Assembly: GCF_002000545.1 (NCBI RefSeq)
Contig: NZ_MLHL01000006.1
Coordinates: 1 to 64,000 of the forward strand
Source of the DNA: Rodentibacter trehalosifermentans
Lineage (GTDB): Bacteria > Pseudomonadota > Gammaproteobacteria > Enterobacterales > Pasteurellaceae
Direction of reading: 5' to 3'
DNA length: 64,000 nucleotides
Part shown: piece by piece, positions 46,901-54,936 of the stretch
Layout: each line of letters opens with the position of its first letter
Position numbering within the stretch: position 1 is the first letter of the stretch
Position numbers and translations under genes: made by a program
Notes under the pieces: generated by a model
The model's database searches: none
What the model was told of the DNA's origin: nothing
Seen by the model: the letters and a program-made list of their open reading frames with translations, nothing else

Positions 46901-49444
46901 GCGCTCACAGCAAGGGTCACGGCAGCGGAAAGCGGCATTACCCAATTACAACGGAGTGTGGCAAATCAAACCACGGCATTAAGTGAGGTGAGCCAACATC
47001 TTAGTGCTAAGATTGATGGGATGCATGTTGGGGGGAGGAACTATTTAAGGAATACGGCTAATCCAGCGACAGCGAATAGTATTTTTCCTGTGGGGTTGAA
47101 ATATCCGAATTATGTTTATGGTGCGACATCAACTTGGGGAGAAAATAGCGAACTTACGGCAACGAGTGCTAACGGGGTTGTTTCTTATTTCAGATTGATG
47201 AATTTAACAACCGATACCGGGTTGTTAGAAAAAGGATATTGGACGCTTTCAGTAGAGTGTAAAAGTACAAGCACCAGTAATATTAAATTGCGTTTTGTTC
47301 AATCTGTAAATGGTAGAGTGGATTATTCTACAGAGAAAGGCGTTTTACCCTCTCAAGAATGGGTAAAACTCTCTGCAACGATTCAAGTTACCGCAGAAAC
47401 GACAGGTATTATCGGGTCTTTGCTTATTGAAAAGTCAAATGTTGGCGATAAGCTCACATTTCGTCGGCTTAAATTAGAAAAAGGCACGACGGCGACAGAT
47501 TGGACACCCGCACCGGAAGATGTGGAGGGCGAGGTTGCTAAGGTATCGGCGGAGTTAGTCGCTCACCGTCAAGCTCAAGCCACAACCGATAGCGCACAAG
47601 CCACTCAACTTAACGCTCTCACCACTCGAATGACGGGAGCAGAAAGCAATATCAGCGCAGAACAAACCGCTCGGACTAACGGAGATAAATCCCTCGCCAG
47701 CCGTATTGATACGGTCAATGCCTCGGTAAATAATGCTAAAGCGCAAATTACCACGGTAAGTCAAGCGGTTGCGGATGTCAACGGCAAACTGAGTGCCACC
47801 CATACGATTAAAACCCAGACTATTTCAGGCGGAAAAACGGCAATAGCCGGAATTACCCTTGGGGCGAATCGGGAAGAAAGCTCGGTAATTGTGATGGCAG
47901 ACCGTTTTCAAGTGGTGAAAAACGCACAAGATGGCTCACCAAAGCCGATGTTGCGTGTAGAAAATGGGAAAACGGTATTCAATGGCGAACTTATCGCCGA
48001 TGGCGGCATCACCGCCCGAAAAATGGCGGCGGATTCTATCAGTGCCGCTGCTTTACAAGCCGGTGCAGTGCGTGCAAACCACGTGGCGGCAGGTGAGCTG
48101 ACTGCGGATAAGTTAGCGATTGGGTTGGGTGGGAATCTCTTGTATAACCCGATTTTTGCGAATAATGGTAACGGCTGGACGCTGTATGTTGATTCCACAA
48201 ATATTGATAATGCTAATTGGGGGTTCAATAATGCCACAGGGAGTTATCACGGAGGCGCATATTTACCCACCGAGCTTAAGTTTTGGTGGCAAAGAAACCG
48301 TAAAAATACCAATACGGGGAATGTTAGGTTAGGTGGGCTTTATCAAGATCTCAGATTGGGGAAAGACAAATATTATTGTTTTTCTGCCTATGTTGGCGCA
48401 CATAGAGCTTTTATTGATTTGAATATTGAAGGTTCAGTGCAAATTATTAAAAAATCGTGGGTAGGACGCGGTAAAAATGGAGGGTACGGCAATAACAATA
48501 CTGACACAGGTATTGAGAACGACAGACGTATTTATGTGATATTCAAAGCGACGGGTGATAATGCCAATTATCGTATGATTATCAATATGTGGGCAGATGG
48601 TACTCAAGATAGCCCAGCTTTAAGAATCCGCAGACCAATGCTTGAAGAATGCACCGAACATACCCGAGAGCCAAGCCCTTGGCAAAACGCAGGGGTAACA
48701 GCGATTCACGGCGGATCGATTGTTACACGCTCAATTACAGCGGATAGATTGCTTGCCAACAGCATTACAACCAATGAAATCGCAACCGGTACGATTGCGG
48801 CACGAAATATCGCAGCAAATAGTATCAATACCTCTCATATTGTGTCTAAGTCATTGACGGCGGATAAATTGAGTATTTCAGATTTATCGGCGATTAGTGC
48901 AAATCTAGGACGAGTAACAGCCGGAACCATCACCGGGACAACCATTGAGGGAAATGCTATTCGTGGAGGTAGTGTGAGCGGTACAACGGTGTCAGGCTCG
49001 ACAATTAATGGAGGCACGATAAAAGGTACGAGATTGGAAGGGGTTACAGGCGTATTTTCAGGAAATATCTACGCTAAAAACCTTATTGATGATACAGCTC
49101 AGGCATTTACACTGGTTCATGGTAAAACACTTGTTATACCTGCTTTTGGTAAAAAACGTACTATTTTTATTCCGGCTTGTTTCTGTAGTATTTATGTCAA
49201 TTCAGCTTCAGGTGGTCAAGCTGGATCTATTAGTGTGACAGCCACTGTGGAAATTACCAGTTCTGATGGAGGGAATATTAGAGGATCAAATACTGTAAAA
49301 GGAAGCAATGCAATAGGAAGTGTGTTTTTATCTGGTTTCTTTGTGGTTAATGCAAATACAGAAGTAAGAATAAACTACACATCTTCCGTATTGGGTAGTG
49401 GGAGGGTATCTTGCCCTGATATTTCTATTGTAGCAATTTGTTAA
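43982..49444 (+). CDS. Tail tip host specificity protein J
   Basis: An 1,820-residue lambda J-like central tail fibre. A Gly-rich start (GKGGGGGGHTPVEAKESGRS) is followed by conserved J domains to about residue 640 (YDIVTNKRYGLGQRLGDFGA), fibronectin-like modules, and coiled coils with TAAESGITQLQ-type repeats (about 880-1010). Two beta-sandwich, carbohydrate-binding-like inserts lie at about 1013-1185 and 1380-1580. A GG-rich repeat (SGTTVSGSTINGGTIKGT) and a C-terminal tip follow. The tip and inserts should determine receptor specificity. Confidence 0.95.
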   Translation: MGKGGGGGGHTPVEAKESGRSKQLVKIVEIISEGEIVGLADGMKSVYLDNTPILNHDNSYNFSNVQLEGRIGSQVQPIIAGFNTSEKEINVGTQVRKTTPITRTVTDSKVSRLRLTLGVQSLFKQEDNGDTNETSVNLMVHIGDSSYPITINGKYSSQYLQQHTFSNLPDVPFTVRVERNTDDSKSQRLQNNTVWASYTEIIDTQFTYPNTALIGVKFDSEYFSSIPNRTYDVKGIKVKVPSNYNPQTRQYQGMWDGTFKLAWSDNPAWVLYDIVTNKRYGLGQRLGDFGADKWALYQAAQYCDQLVPDGFGGKEPRFTCNAWLTDQRPAYDVINDICSIFRAMPVWNGRELTVVMDRPSDPVWTYTNANVENGEFTYTFSAKKARHNAIQVEYADKDNAYEKTIEYVSDDESIRRNGLNVKKITAFGCTSRGQAHRTGLWLLQTEKLETKTVTFTVGAEGLMHVPGDIINVADIDYAGTNIGGRALKIAGRKVTLDREIDITANSYFTYINAQAKHQDIKILSVKGAEITLDAEPVGLAEYGVWSLTTQRINTQLFRALSVKEDAKGKYTIVALQHEPQKEAIVDNGAVFEPKATSILTVPKVNDIQIITNPDGSISINADVSGGNGLVIYDILIYKGNNLLEARLGLKSPELDLSQLSNGEYIVVIRAKNEKGQLLNERATSFIIDRPPAPTGVRATGGLGSITLEWDWINEATATEIFASEKDDIKTAKRIAKVTARMYAHEVGAKQVRYYWLRHTRGINVGPFYQQSGLRAESAVDIDAELALLNEKLSQNIVNEVIDTALPARNLELIQTVAGLDVNTFTGYNQVHNTADGKLYTWNGKAYTHKVSTNDLEGQITANQLDSELMAQLDSTQNTANAANISVQQLQGSLTQEVHRLTQSIRSESANLTKKVQDEAKARGTAITQLQNTDRQQAQQITTLTTQTNQALTGLTEERNARIAGDNVESTERTALTARVTAAESGITQLQRSVANQTTALSEVSQHLSAKIDGMHVGGRNYLRNTANPATANSIFPVGLKYPNYVYGATSTWGENSELTATSANGVVSYFRLMNLTTDTGLLEKGYWTLSVECKSTSTSNIKLRFVQSVNGRVDYSTEKGVLPSQEWVKLSATIQVTAETTGIIGSLLIEKSNVGDKLTFRRLKLEKGTTATDWTPAPEDVEGEVAKVSAELVAHRQAQATTDSAQATQLNALTTRMTGAESNISAEQTARTNGDKSLASRIDTVNASVNNAKAQITTVSQAVADVNGKLSATHTIKTQTISGGKTAIAGITLGANREESSVIVMADRFQVVKNAQDGSPKPMLRVENGKTVFNGELIADGGITARKMAADSISAAALQAGAVRANHVAAGELTADKLAIGLGGNLLYNPIFANNGNGWTLYVDSTNIDNANWGFNNATGSYHGGAYLPTELKFWWQRNRKNTNTGNVRLGGLYQDLRLGKDKYYCFSAYVGAHRAFIDLNIEGSVQIIKKSWVGRGKNGGYGNNNTDTGIENDRRIYVIFKATGDNANYRMIINMWADGTQDSPALRIRRPMLEECTEHTREPSPWQNAGVTAIHGGSIVTRSITADRLLANSITTNEIATGTIAARNIAANSINTSHIVSKSLTADKLSISDLSAISANLGRVTAGTITGTTIEGNAIRGGSVSGTTVSGSTINGGTIKGTRLEGVTGVFSGNIYAKNLIDDTAQAFTLVHGKTLVIPAFGKKRTIFIPACFCSIYVNSASGGQAGSISVTATVEITSSDGGNIRGSNTVKGSNAIGSVFLSGFFVVNANTEVRINYTSSVLGSGRVSCPDISIVAIC

Positions 49445-49458
49445 TTTATAGAGGAAAT

Positions 49459-49626
49459 ATGATGAAAAAAACATTTTTAATATTACTTATTTCAAATCTG
49501 TTAATGGCTTGTTCAACTCAATACAAAGCCGATTACACAACTAAACCGGTTTTCTGCTATCAATTATCCCCTAAAGATATGCAACCGGGTAAAAACTGTA
49601 TTGGTTCAGGAGGGCATGGAGGATAA
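49459..49626 (+). CDS. Small lipoprotein next to J
   Basis: A 55-residue protein with a signal peptide MMKKTFLILLISNLLMAC (lipobox LMAC) and a short polar mature part with two cysteines and a Gly-rich end. GAGGAAAT precedes the ATG. Small lipoproteins encoded beside the tail fibre gene (Cor of phi80/N15, Llp of T5) block the phage receptor after infection. A similar role is likely here but is inferred. Confidence 0.75.
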   Translation: MMKKTFLILLISNLLMACSTQYKADYTTKPVFCYQLSPKDMQPGKNCIGSGGHGG

Positions 49627-49631
49627 AACAA

Positions 49632-49658
49632 AACCGCACAAAAGTGCGGTTAAATTTA
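49632..49658. terminator. Dyad uptake-signal terminator
   Basis: AACCGCAC-AAAA-GTGCGGTT has an uptake-signal core on its right arm and T-runs on both sides. It separates the convergent late operon and higBA. Confidence 0.85.
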
Positions 49659-49958
49659 GGCGAGTTTTACCGAGTGAGCGGATTCTTCAAATAACGGCAT
49701 AATTGAAAAGGTTTTCGTGTTTTCAATTTGCCAGAGATCATAATCCGCTTGCATATTGAGCCAAAAGTTTGGCGTAGTATTGGAAAGTAATTTACTTAAT
49801 CGCACAGCCATTTCAGCAGAAATGCCTGCTTGAGCATTCACGATGCGGGAAAGCGCAACACGACTTACCCCTAAGCGTTTGGCGATATCGGTAATACTCA
49901 TTCCCTCAATATATTCTTTCAAAATTAACCCCGGATGCGCTGGATTGTACATTCTCAT
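49656..49958 (-). CDS. higA: HigA antitoxin
   Basis: A 100-residue XRE-type antitoxin (NPAHPGLILKEYIEGMSITDI, then LGVSRVALSRIVNAQAGIS), the hallmark of HigA. It neutralises HigB and represses its own promoter. It follows higB with an 11-bp gap, the toxin-first order usual for higBA. Confidence 0.93.
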   Translation of the reverse strand: MRMYNPAHPGLILKEYIEGMSITDIAKRLGVSRVALSRIVNAQAGISAEMAVRLSKLLSNTTPNFWLNMQADYDLWQIENTKTFSIMPLFEESAHSVKLA

Positions 49959-49969
49959 ATTATTTCTCC

Positions 49970-50248
49970 TTAGTGATAATCTTGATAATCAACCACTTCT
50001 GCGTGACCGTTTTCAAACTTAAAGGTCAAACGCCAATTTCCATTAATTTTAACCGACCAATGGTTAGCTAGATTACCTTTCAATGGGTGTAGATTCCAAC
50101 TGGGAACAGCCATTGCTTGAGGTGTTTCTGCACTATTCAAGGCGGTTAATAACAGCGTTAATTTATTGGCGTGTTTGGGCTGAATACCTGCGGTTGAACC
50201 TGTTGTGAAAAACAACTCAAGCCCTTTATGTTTGAAAGATAAAATCAT
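49970..50248 (-). CDS. higB: HigB toxin
   Basis: A 92-residue RelE-superfamily mRNA interferase: FKHKGLELFFTTGSTAGIQP at the start and GNWRLTFKFENGHAEVVDYQDYH at the end match HigB. It should cleave mRNA at the ribosome when unopposed. Near attR it could stabilise the prophage or act against competing phages. Confidence 0.93.
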   Translation of the reverse strand: MILSFKHKGLELFFTTGSTAGIQPKHANKLTLLLTALNSAETPQAMAVPSWNLHPLKGNLANHWSVKINGNWRLTFKFENGHAEVVDYQDYH

Positions 50249-50259
50249 TTTAACCTCAC

Positions 50260-50312
50260 TGTATAGCCATACGATACATTAAAATCGGTTTAATGTAAAG
50301 AGTGGCTATACA
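50260..50312. promoter_or_regulatory. higBA operator-promoter with nested inverted repeats
   Basis: An outer repeat TGTATAGCCA/TGGCTATACA (50260-50269, 50303-50312) encloses an inner TACATTAAA/TTTAATGTA (50275-50283, 50289-50297). The minus-strand promoter TTTACA-N17-TATCGT lies across them. HigA probably binds here. It also abuts the divergent gene at 50338. Confidence 0.75.
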
Positions 50313-50337
50313 ATTATTTAACAACAAGGAGTCTTTT

Positions 50338-50631
50338 ATGACAACATTCAACAAAATTTTAAACCCAATGTACTCAGCAATTGCGGCTTACAGCACGCAA
50401 GAGGACGGCTCAATTAACGCCAAATATGTGATTGGCACCGGCACAGACAATGACGGTGTCGTGACCGATTTCACGCCAATTATTAGCGAATACAAATGGA
50501 TTGATGTAGAAGGGGCGAAAGCGATTAATGAAGCACCGTTTACCAAAGAAGATATTGGCAAAACCCCGACACAAATTATGTTGTCGCGTATTTATGCTTA
50601 TCTTAAAGAAAACGGGCAAATCGTGGTGTAA
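50338..50631 (+). CDS. Phage hypothetical protein (97 aa)
   Basis: A 97-residue soluble protein (FNKILNPMYSAIAAYSTQED at the start), preceded by AACAAGGAGTCTTTT. It is the last phage gene before attR, divergent from higBA. I do not recognise the family; such end genes are often lysogenic conversion genes. Confidence 0.65.
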   Translation: MTTFNKILNPMYSAIAAYSTQEDGSINAKYVIGTGTDNDGVVTDFTPIISEYKWIDVEGAKAINEAPFTKEDIGKTPTQIMLSRIYAYLKENGQIVV

Positions 50632-50712
50632 CTTGTCGAAAATATGGGATAAAAGTGCGGTAGTTTTGCCGTGCTTTTTTTCATCATTTAGGGTGGGAAA
50701 AGTGAATTGGTA

Positions 50713-50732
50713 GTTTGACGTAAATTTGACGT
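50713..50732 (+). promoter_or_regulatory. Putative integrase arm-type sites, right
   Basis: GTTTGACGTAAATTTGACGT matches the left-end site at 8648-8667 in 19 of 20 positions. Confidence 0.65.
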
Positions 50733-50848
50733 AACAGGTGCTAAAAGGTGTGAAAAGTTGATAGGTTGATGGGATGTGATTATAATGTCTATGTGTGTAG
50801 GTGTTTGATTTATAAAGTGTTTATAATTATTACCTATTGATATAGGTT

Positions 50849-50898
50849 CGGACTTTTAATCCGTTGGTCGAAGGTTCGAATCCTTCACGACCCACCAA
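50849..50898 (+). repeat. attR: Prophage attR / ICE left core (50-bp direct repeat, copy 2)
   Basis: Perfect copy of 8475-8524, the 3' part of tRNA-Lys without its 5' half, so it is not a functional tRNA. It is the junction of prophage and ICE. Confidence 0.95.
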
Positions 50899-50961
50899 TG
50901 CTATCTTAATCACTTACCTCTAGGCTTTTCATTAGTTTGCTCTTGACAAGAGAGTTTGACT

Positions 50962-51780
50962 ATGGAAAATTTATCCCAAAATTCAGCATTTATCGTTACG
51001 GTTATGTCCACTAAAGGGGGCGTAACGAAATCAACGAATGTTGCCAATATCGGTGCGTTTTGTGCAGACTGTGGTTTGCGCACTTTGATGATAGACACCG
51101 ATGTTCAACCAACTTTATCTACCTACTACAATTTAAACTACACAGCACCTCAGGGATTATTTGAATTCCTTATTCAAAGTAATACAAACCCTGAGCAAGT
51201 CATTTCAAAAACCGAGTATACTCATCTCGATATTATCCAATCTAATGATCCTACGGATGCGATTACCACACATTTACGTAATTCTCCGGATGGGATGTTG
51301 CGTTTCAATGATCTTGTCCGTTCCTTAGAAAACTATGATTTAATTCTCGTTGATACAAGAGGAACAAAAGGGATTACGGTCGATATGTCTGTATTGGCAA
51401 GTGATTTGGTCATTTCGCCACTCAAACCTGAGTTGCTATCAGCCCGTGAATTTGTTCGGGGAACAATGGGGCTTTATCAGCAACTTCAAGTCTTTACCAA
51501 ACATGGTTTCAAATTACCTCAATTAAAAGCAGTCATTAACTGCTTAGACAAAACCAACGACGCAAAATCAGTGGTTGAAAGTCTGCGTAAACTCTTCATT
51601 GAAAGCAATGATAGCTATATGGAATTGCTTGAATTAGCGATTCCGGCACGTGTGGCTTATCGTGAAGCAGCCAGTCTTGCCCTTCCCGTTCACCGCCATA
51701 ACAAGGATGAAAAAGAGAATATCCGCAAGCTCTGTATTTCACTTTTCCCGCAATGGGCGGATAAATTCCAAACTCGTTAA
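50962..51780 (+). CDS. parA: ParA-family partition ATPase
   Basis: A 272-residue ParA/Soj ATPase. The deviant Walker A is STKGGVTKST (about residues 17-26), with LILVDTRGTKG as Walker B. It should stabilise the excised circular ICE together with ParB. It is the first gene inside the left end, 63 bp from the att core, as in other PFGI-1 elements. Confidence 0.92.
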   Translation: MENLSQNSAFIVTVMSTKGGVTKSTNVANIGAFCADCGLRTLMIDTDVQPTLSTYYNLNYTAPQGLFEFLIQSNTNPEQVISKTEYTHLDIIQSNDPTDAITTHLRNSPDGMLRFNDLVRSLENYDLILVDTRGTKGITVDMSVLASDLVISPLKPELLSAREFVRGTMGLYQQLQVFTKHGFKLPQLKAVINCLDKTNDAKSVVESLRKLFIESNDSYMELLELAIPARVAYREAASLALPVHRHNKDEKENIRKLCISLFPQWADKFQTR

Positions 51781-51793
51781 TTGGAGGTGAAAG

Positions 51794-53173
51794 ATGAGTC
51801 AACAGCCTCCAATGATTTGCAATATTGAAGCAGAGCAATCCGTGATTGGCGGATTGCTTCTTGATAATAATAAATGGGATGAATTGAGTTCTATTATAAC
51901 GGCAGATAATTTCTATCTCAGTCATCATCGATTGATGTTTACCGTTATCAGTCAGCTTCTTATGAATAATGAACCGGCTGACATGGTGACGGTAGAACAT
52001 GCGTTAAAACAACAGAACTGGCTTGAAGAGTGCGGTGGGCTTGCGTATTTGGCTGAAATTACACATAAGACACCAAGTGCAACCAATGTTGAAGCCTATG
52101 CCAAGATTGTACGGACCGATAGTCAAGCCCGCCAACTTTATGCGTTAGGCGATTTTCTAAGAAAGGAAACCGGAAAAGTGAATTCCCAGGATTCACTTGA
52201 TGCACTGATTTCTAATACAGAAAAGCGATTGACGGAGTTGACTCTGAATCGTTCAGATAAAGAAACAAATGTCAATTTATCTGAAGTACTCAATCTCATT
52301 GTAACAAGAATGGATGAAAGCAAAAAAAATCTTTCCCCTGTTACCGGTACATCGTTTGGTATTGATCGTCTTGATGTGAATACAACCGGTTCACAACCCG
52401 GTGATTTGATTTTACTTGCTGCTCGCCCTTCAATGGGTAAAACCGCACTTTCACTAACCTTTGCCAAAGCAGCGCTTGAACAGAAAGAAGGAAGTACTGT
52501 TCAGTATTACAGTCTTGAGATGCCGGCAGAGCAAATTATGCAACGTTTCCTGGCACTCCTTGCCCGAGTTCCCTTACAAAGAATACGTCAAGCCATTCAA
52601 ATTGATGAAACAGAGTGGGCAAGGATTGGTAACGCTTTTGGCATGATTGCACATCAGTGGAAAGACCGATTGTTATTAGATGATAACAGTTACCTCACGC
52701 CACAACTCCTACGGACGAAAGTTCGTCGTAATGTTCGTAAATATGGCATACCTTCGGTCATTATTATTGATTATTTACAGTTAATGTCTGACCCGACTTA
52801 TAAAGACGGTAAAAATCGAAACTTAGAAATTAGCAGTATTTCAACGCAGCTGAAACAGTTAGCAAAAGAAATAGGCTGCCCAATTATCGCCCTGTCCCAG
52901 TTAAACCGAAATTTGGAACAACGTGCGGATAAACGACCTATCTCATCGGATTTACGGGATTCAGGCTCCCTGGAGCAGGATGCCGATATGATTTTCTTTA
53001 TCTATCGGGATGAAGTGTATAACGACAATTCGGAAATGCCGGGTATTGCTGAAATCATTATAGCCAAGCAACGTAATGGTCCGATTGGCACGGTATTAAG
53101 TCAGTTTAGAGGGGAATTGTCACTTTTTGAGAATATCCCGGATGAAGAGTATGAACGATTAGCGAGATTATAA
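51794..53173 (+). CDS. dnaB: ICE replicative DNA helicase (DnaB family)
   Basis: A 459-residue DnaB-type helicase: N-terminal NIEAEQSVIGGLLLDNNKW, Walker A ARPSMGKTALS, Walker B VIIIDYLQLM and the SQLNRNLEQRADKRP segment. It supports autonomous replication of the excised element. AGGTG precedes the ATG, 13 bp after parA. It contains the only uptake-signal core I see in the ICE part. Confidence 0.94.
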   Translation: MSQQPPMICNIEAEQSVIGGLLLDNNKWDELSSIITADNFYLSHHRLMFTVISQLLMNNEPADMVTVEHALKQQNWLEECGGLAYLAEITHKTPSATNVEAYAKIVRTDSQARQLYALGDFLRKETGKVNSQDSLDALISNTEKRLTELTLNRSDKETNVNLSEVLNLIVTRMDESKKNLSPVTGTSFGIDRLDVNTTGSQPGDLILLAARPSMGKTALSLTFAKAALEQKEGSTVQYYSLEMPAEQIMQRFLALLARVPLQRIRQAIQIDETEWARIGNAFGMIAHQWKDRLLLDDNSYLTPQLLRTKVRRNVRKYGIPSVIIIDYLQLMSDPTYKDGKNRNLEISSISTQLKQLAKEIGCPIIALSQLNRNLEQRADKRPISSDLRDSGSLEQDADMIFFIYRDEVYNDNSEMPGIAEIIIAKQRNGPIGTVLSQFRGELSLFENIPDEEYERLARL

Positions 53174-53175
53174 AA

Positions 53176-54936
53176 ATGAGTGTGAAAAATCCTTTTGTTC
53201 CTTCTAAAGATAAAGAAGAACGTGCAAAAAAAATGTTGGCTGCCTTATCCACACCGGCAATTATGAATCATTCGCCGGAATATGAAAAAATGGTACAAAG
53301 CCAATCTCTCAATCCCTATCAGTCTGTTTCATCAGAAACGGAAATGCAAAGTGGTAATCGTTTAATTACGGTTACCTTAGATCAGTTACGTCCTTATGAA
53401 GGTAATCCCCGTCGTACTAAAAACCCGGCCTACGAAGAAATTAAGGCATCAATAAAATCCCGTGGATTGGATCATTCACCCAATATTACCCAACGTCCCG
53501 GAGATAGTTTTTATACGATTTTAGATGGCGGTAATACCCGTTTACAGGCACTTAATGAGCTCTTTAAAGAAACGAAAGATCTTCGTTTTTGGTCGATTGA
53601 GTGCGTTTTTAAACCTTGGCAAGGCGAAGCGGATGACATCAATTCACAACTTAATATTTTGATTGGGCATTTGGCTGAAAATGATGTGCGGGGTGAGCTT
53701 TCTTTTATTGAAAAAGCCCTAGGGATTCGTGAGGTGAAAAAGTTATATGAGCAAAAATATGGCGAATATTTTTCACATCGTAAGCTCAGTGAAAAACTGG
53801 GTGAGAATGGTTATCCGATTTCATATTCCTTAATAGCCAAAATGGAGCAATGTTTAACATACTTATATCCGCATATTCCAAATGTGTTGTTAAATGGAAT
53901 GGGAAAACATCAGATTGAAAAACTTCTAACGATTCGCCGTAATGCCCAGCTTTCGTGGGAAAAACATTCCGAAGACCATCCTACAAATAAGGACTTTGAT
54001 GTGGTTTGGATGCATTCGCTTACCGGATTTGATGAAGAGCCGACAGAGTTTGTTATCAATGATTTTCAAGATCAATTGATTGGTCATATCACCGAAGCAT
54101 TCAGTTATCAAATTCCCTATGAAACCTTTAAATTTGAAATAGATCTTGCCGAACAAAAACTGAAGAAGTTAGCTGAAAAGCAACCGGAAATTTTACAACG
54201 AACGCAAGATAGCGAGAGCCGAATTAAAGAGGCAATATCCCAACAGGTTGAGCAATCCCAGCGAAATATAACACGTCATGAACAGAAGAAATTGGCACAG
54301 TCCGAGCTCCCCCAGGTTAAAGAACAAGATGATGAAATCATTCCTTCAATGATGACCTATCAAACGACTTCATCGGGTATTTCTTCTGTGCCGGACTCTG
54401 ATAACGGGGATTCGCTACCTCATTTAGGCATTTCAGAGACTGATTTTTCCTCTGCGGTTATTCAACATTTTAATGATCTGGGGTTTACCCCGGGTGTCAA
54501 TCCGGAAAAACAACGTCAAGAAGAAGCGGCACTTAATGGATTGGAATTTGCGAATTGTGGTAAACAGCCGGTTACCAACATTTGGAAAATCTACCCAAAC
54601 CGCAAACATAAAATGGAAGCCTATTCTCTCGTCCTTGATATTGCAGAAGAAGTGGGATTAGGGCAGTTTGTGGAACATGTACAACATGATCCGATTGATT
54701 ATAGCTACCGTATGCGTCCGCTCGATGGAGAGGAGTATTCAGAATTTACCTTGTTTGTCTATCACCTATTAACCACATTGGCGACAGAGCCACAACTCTC
54801 ACCACAAGCTGATTTATTAAATTTAGATTATTTAATCGGTAATACGATGTCGGATTTAATGCTCGTTCGTTTATTCCGTTTAATTCGTTTACACCGTTAT
54901 ATCAACGCACAACATATTGGAGGTCAAAATGCTTAA
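53176..54936 (+). CDS. parB: ParB-family protein of PFGI-1 class ICE
   Basis: A 586-residue protein. The ParB nuclease-like N-domain has RPYEGNPRRTKNPAYEEIKA, then ILDGGNTRLQALNEL (about residues 70-135). A middle helix-turn-helix-like part and an ICE-specific C-terminal half follow. It starts three bases after dnaB. It should bind the element's centromere and load ParA. Confidence 0.9.
   Translation: MSVKNPFVPSKDKEERAKKMLAALSTPAIMNHSPEYEKMVQSQSLNPYQSVSSETEMQSGNRLITVTLDQLRPYEGNPRRTKNPAYEEIKASIKSRGLDHSPNITQRPGDSFYTILDGGNTRLQALNELFKETKDLRFWSIECVFKPWQGEADDINSQLNILIGHLAENDVRGELSFIEKALGIREVKKLYEQKYGEYFSHRKLSEKLGENGYPISYSLIAKMEQCLTYLYPHIPNVLLNGMGKHQIEKLLTIRRNAQLSWEKHSEDHPTNKDFDVVWMHSLTGFDEEPTEFVINDFQDQLIGHITEAFSYQIPYETFKFEIDLAEQKLKKLAEKQPEILQRTQDSESRIKEAISQQVEQSQRNITRHEQKKLAQSELPQVKEQDDEIIPSMMTYQTTSSGISSVPDSDNGDSLPHLGISETDFSSAVIQHFNDLGFTPGVNPEKQRQEEAALNGLEFANCGKQPVTNIWKIYPNRKHKMEAYSLVLDIAEEVGLGQFVEHVQHDPIDYSYRMRPLDGEEYSEFTLFVYHLLTTLATEPQLSPQADLLNLDYLIGNTMSDLMLVRLFRLIRLHRYINAQHIGGQNA

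Larger units (their letters stand above)
8525..50898. mobile_element. Lambda/HK97-like siphovirus prophage, about 42.4 kb
   Basis: The element is flanked by a perfect 50-bp repeat derived from tRNA-Lys and contains, in order: an integrase arm, immunity region, replication, lysis, DNA packaging, HK97-type head, lambda-type tail and conversion genes. All essential modules are represented by full-length reading frames, and no frameshift or insertion sequence was seen, so the prophage may be inducible. Haemophilus-type uptake sequences occur about once per 2 kb across it. Symmetric arm-type repeats lie about 120 bp inside each core. Confidence 0.95.

Noticed and set aside
50849-50898. A fifth tRNA gene
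   Set aside because: Only the 3' 49 bases of tRNA-Lys plus one base are present, without the D arm and 5' acceptor strand; it is an att core.
8525-50898. Mu-like or P2-like prophage
   Set aside because: No transposase, Mu-type head genes or contractile tail genes are present; the head is HK97-type and the tail follows the lambda order M-L-K-I-J.
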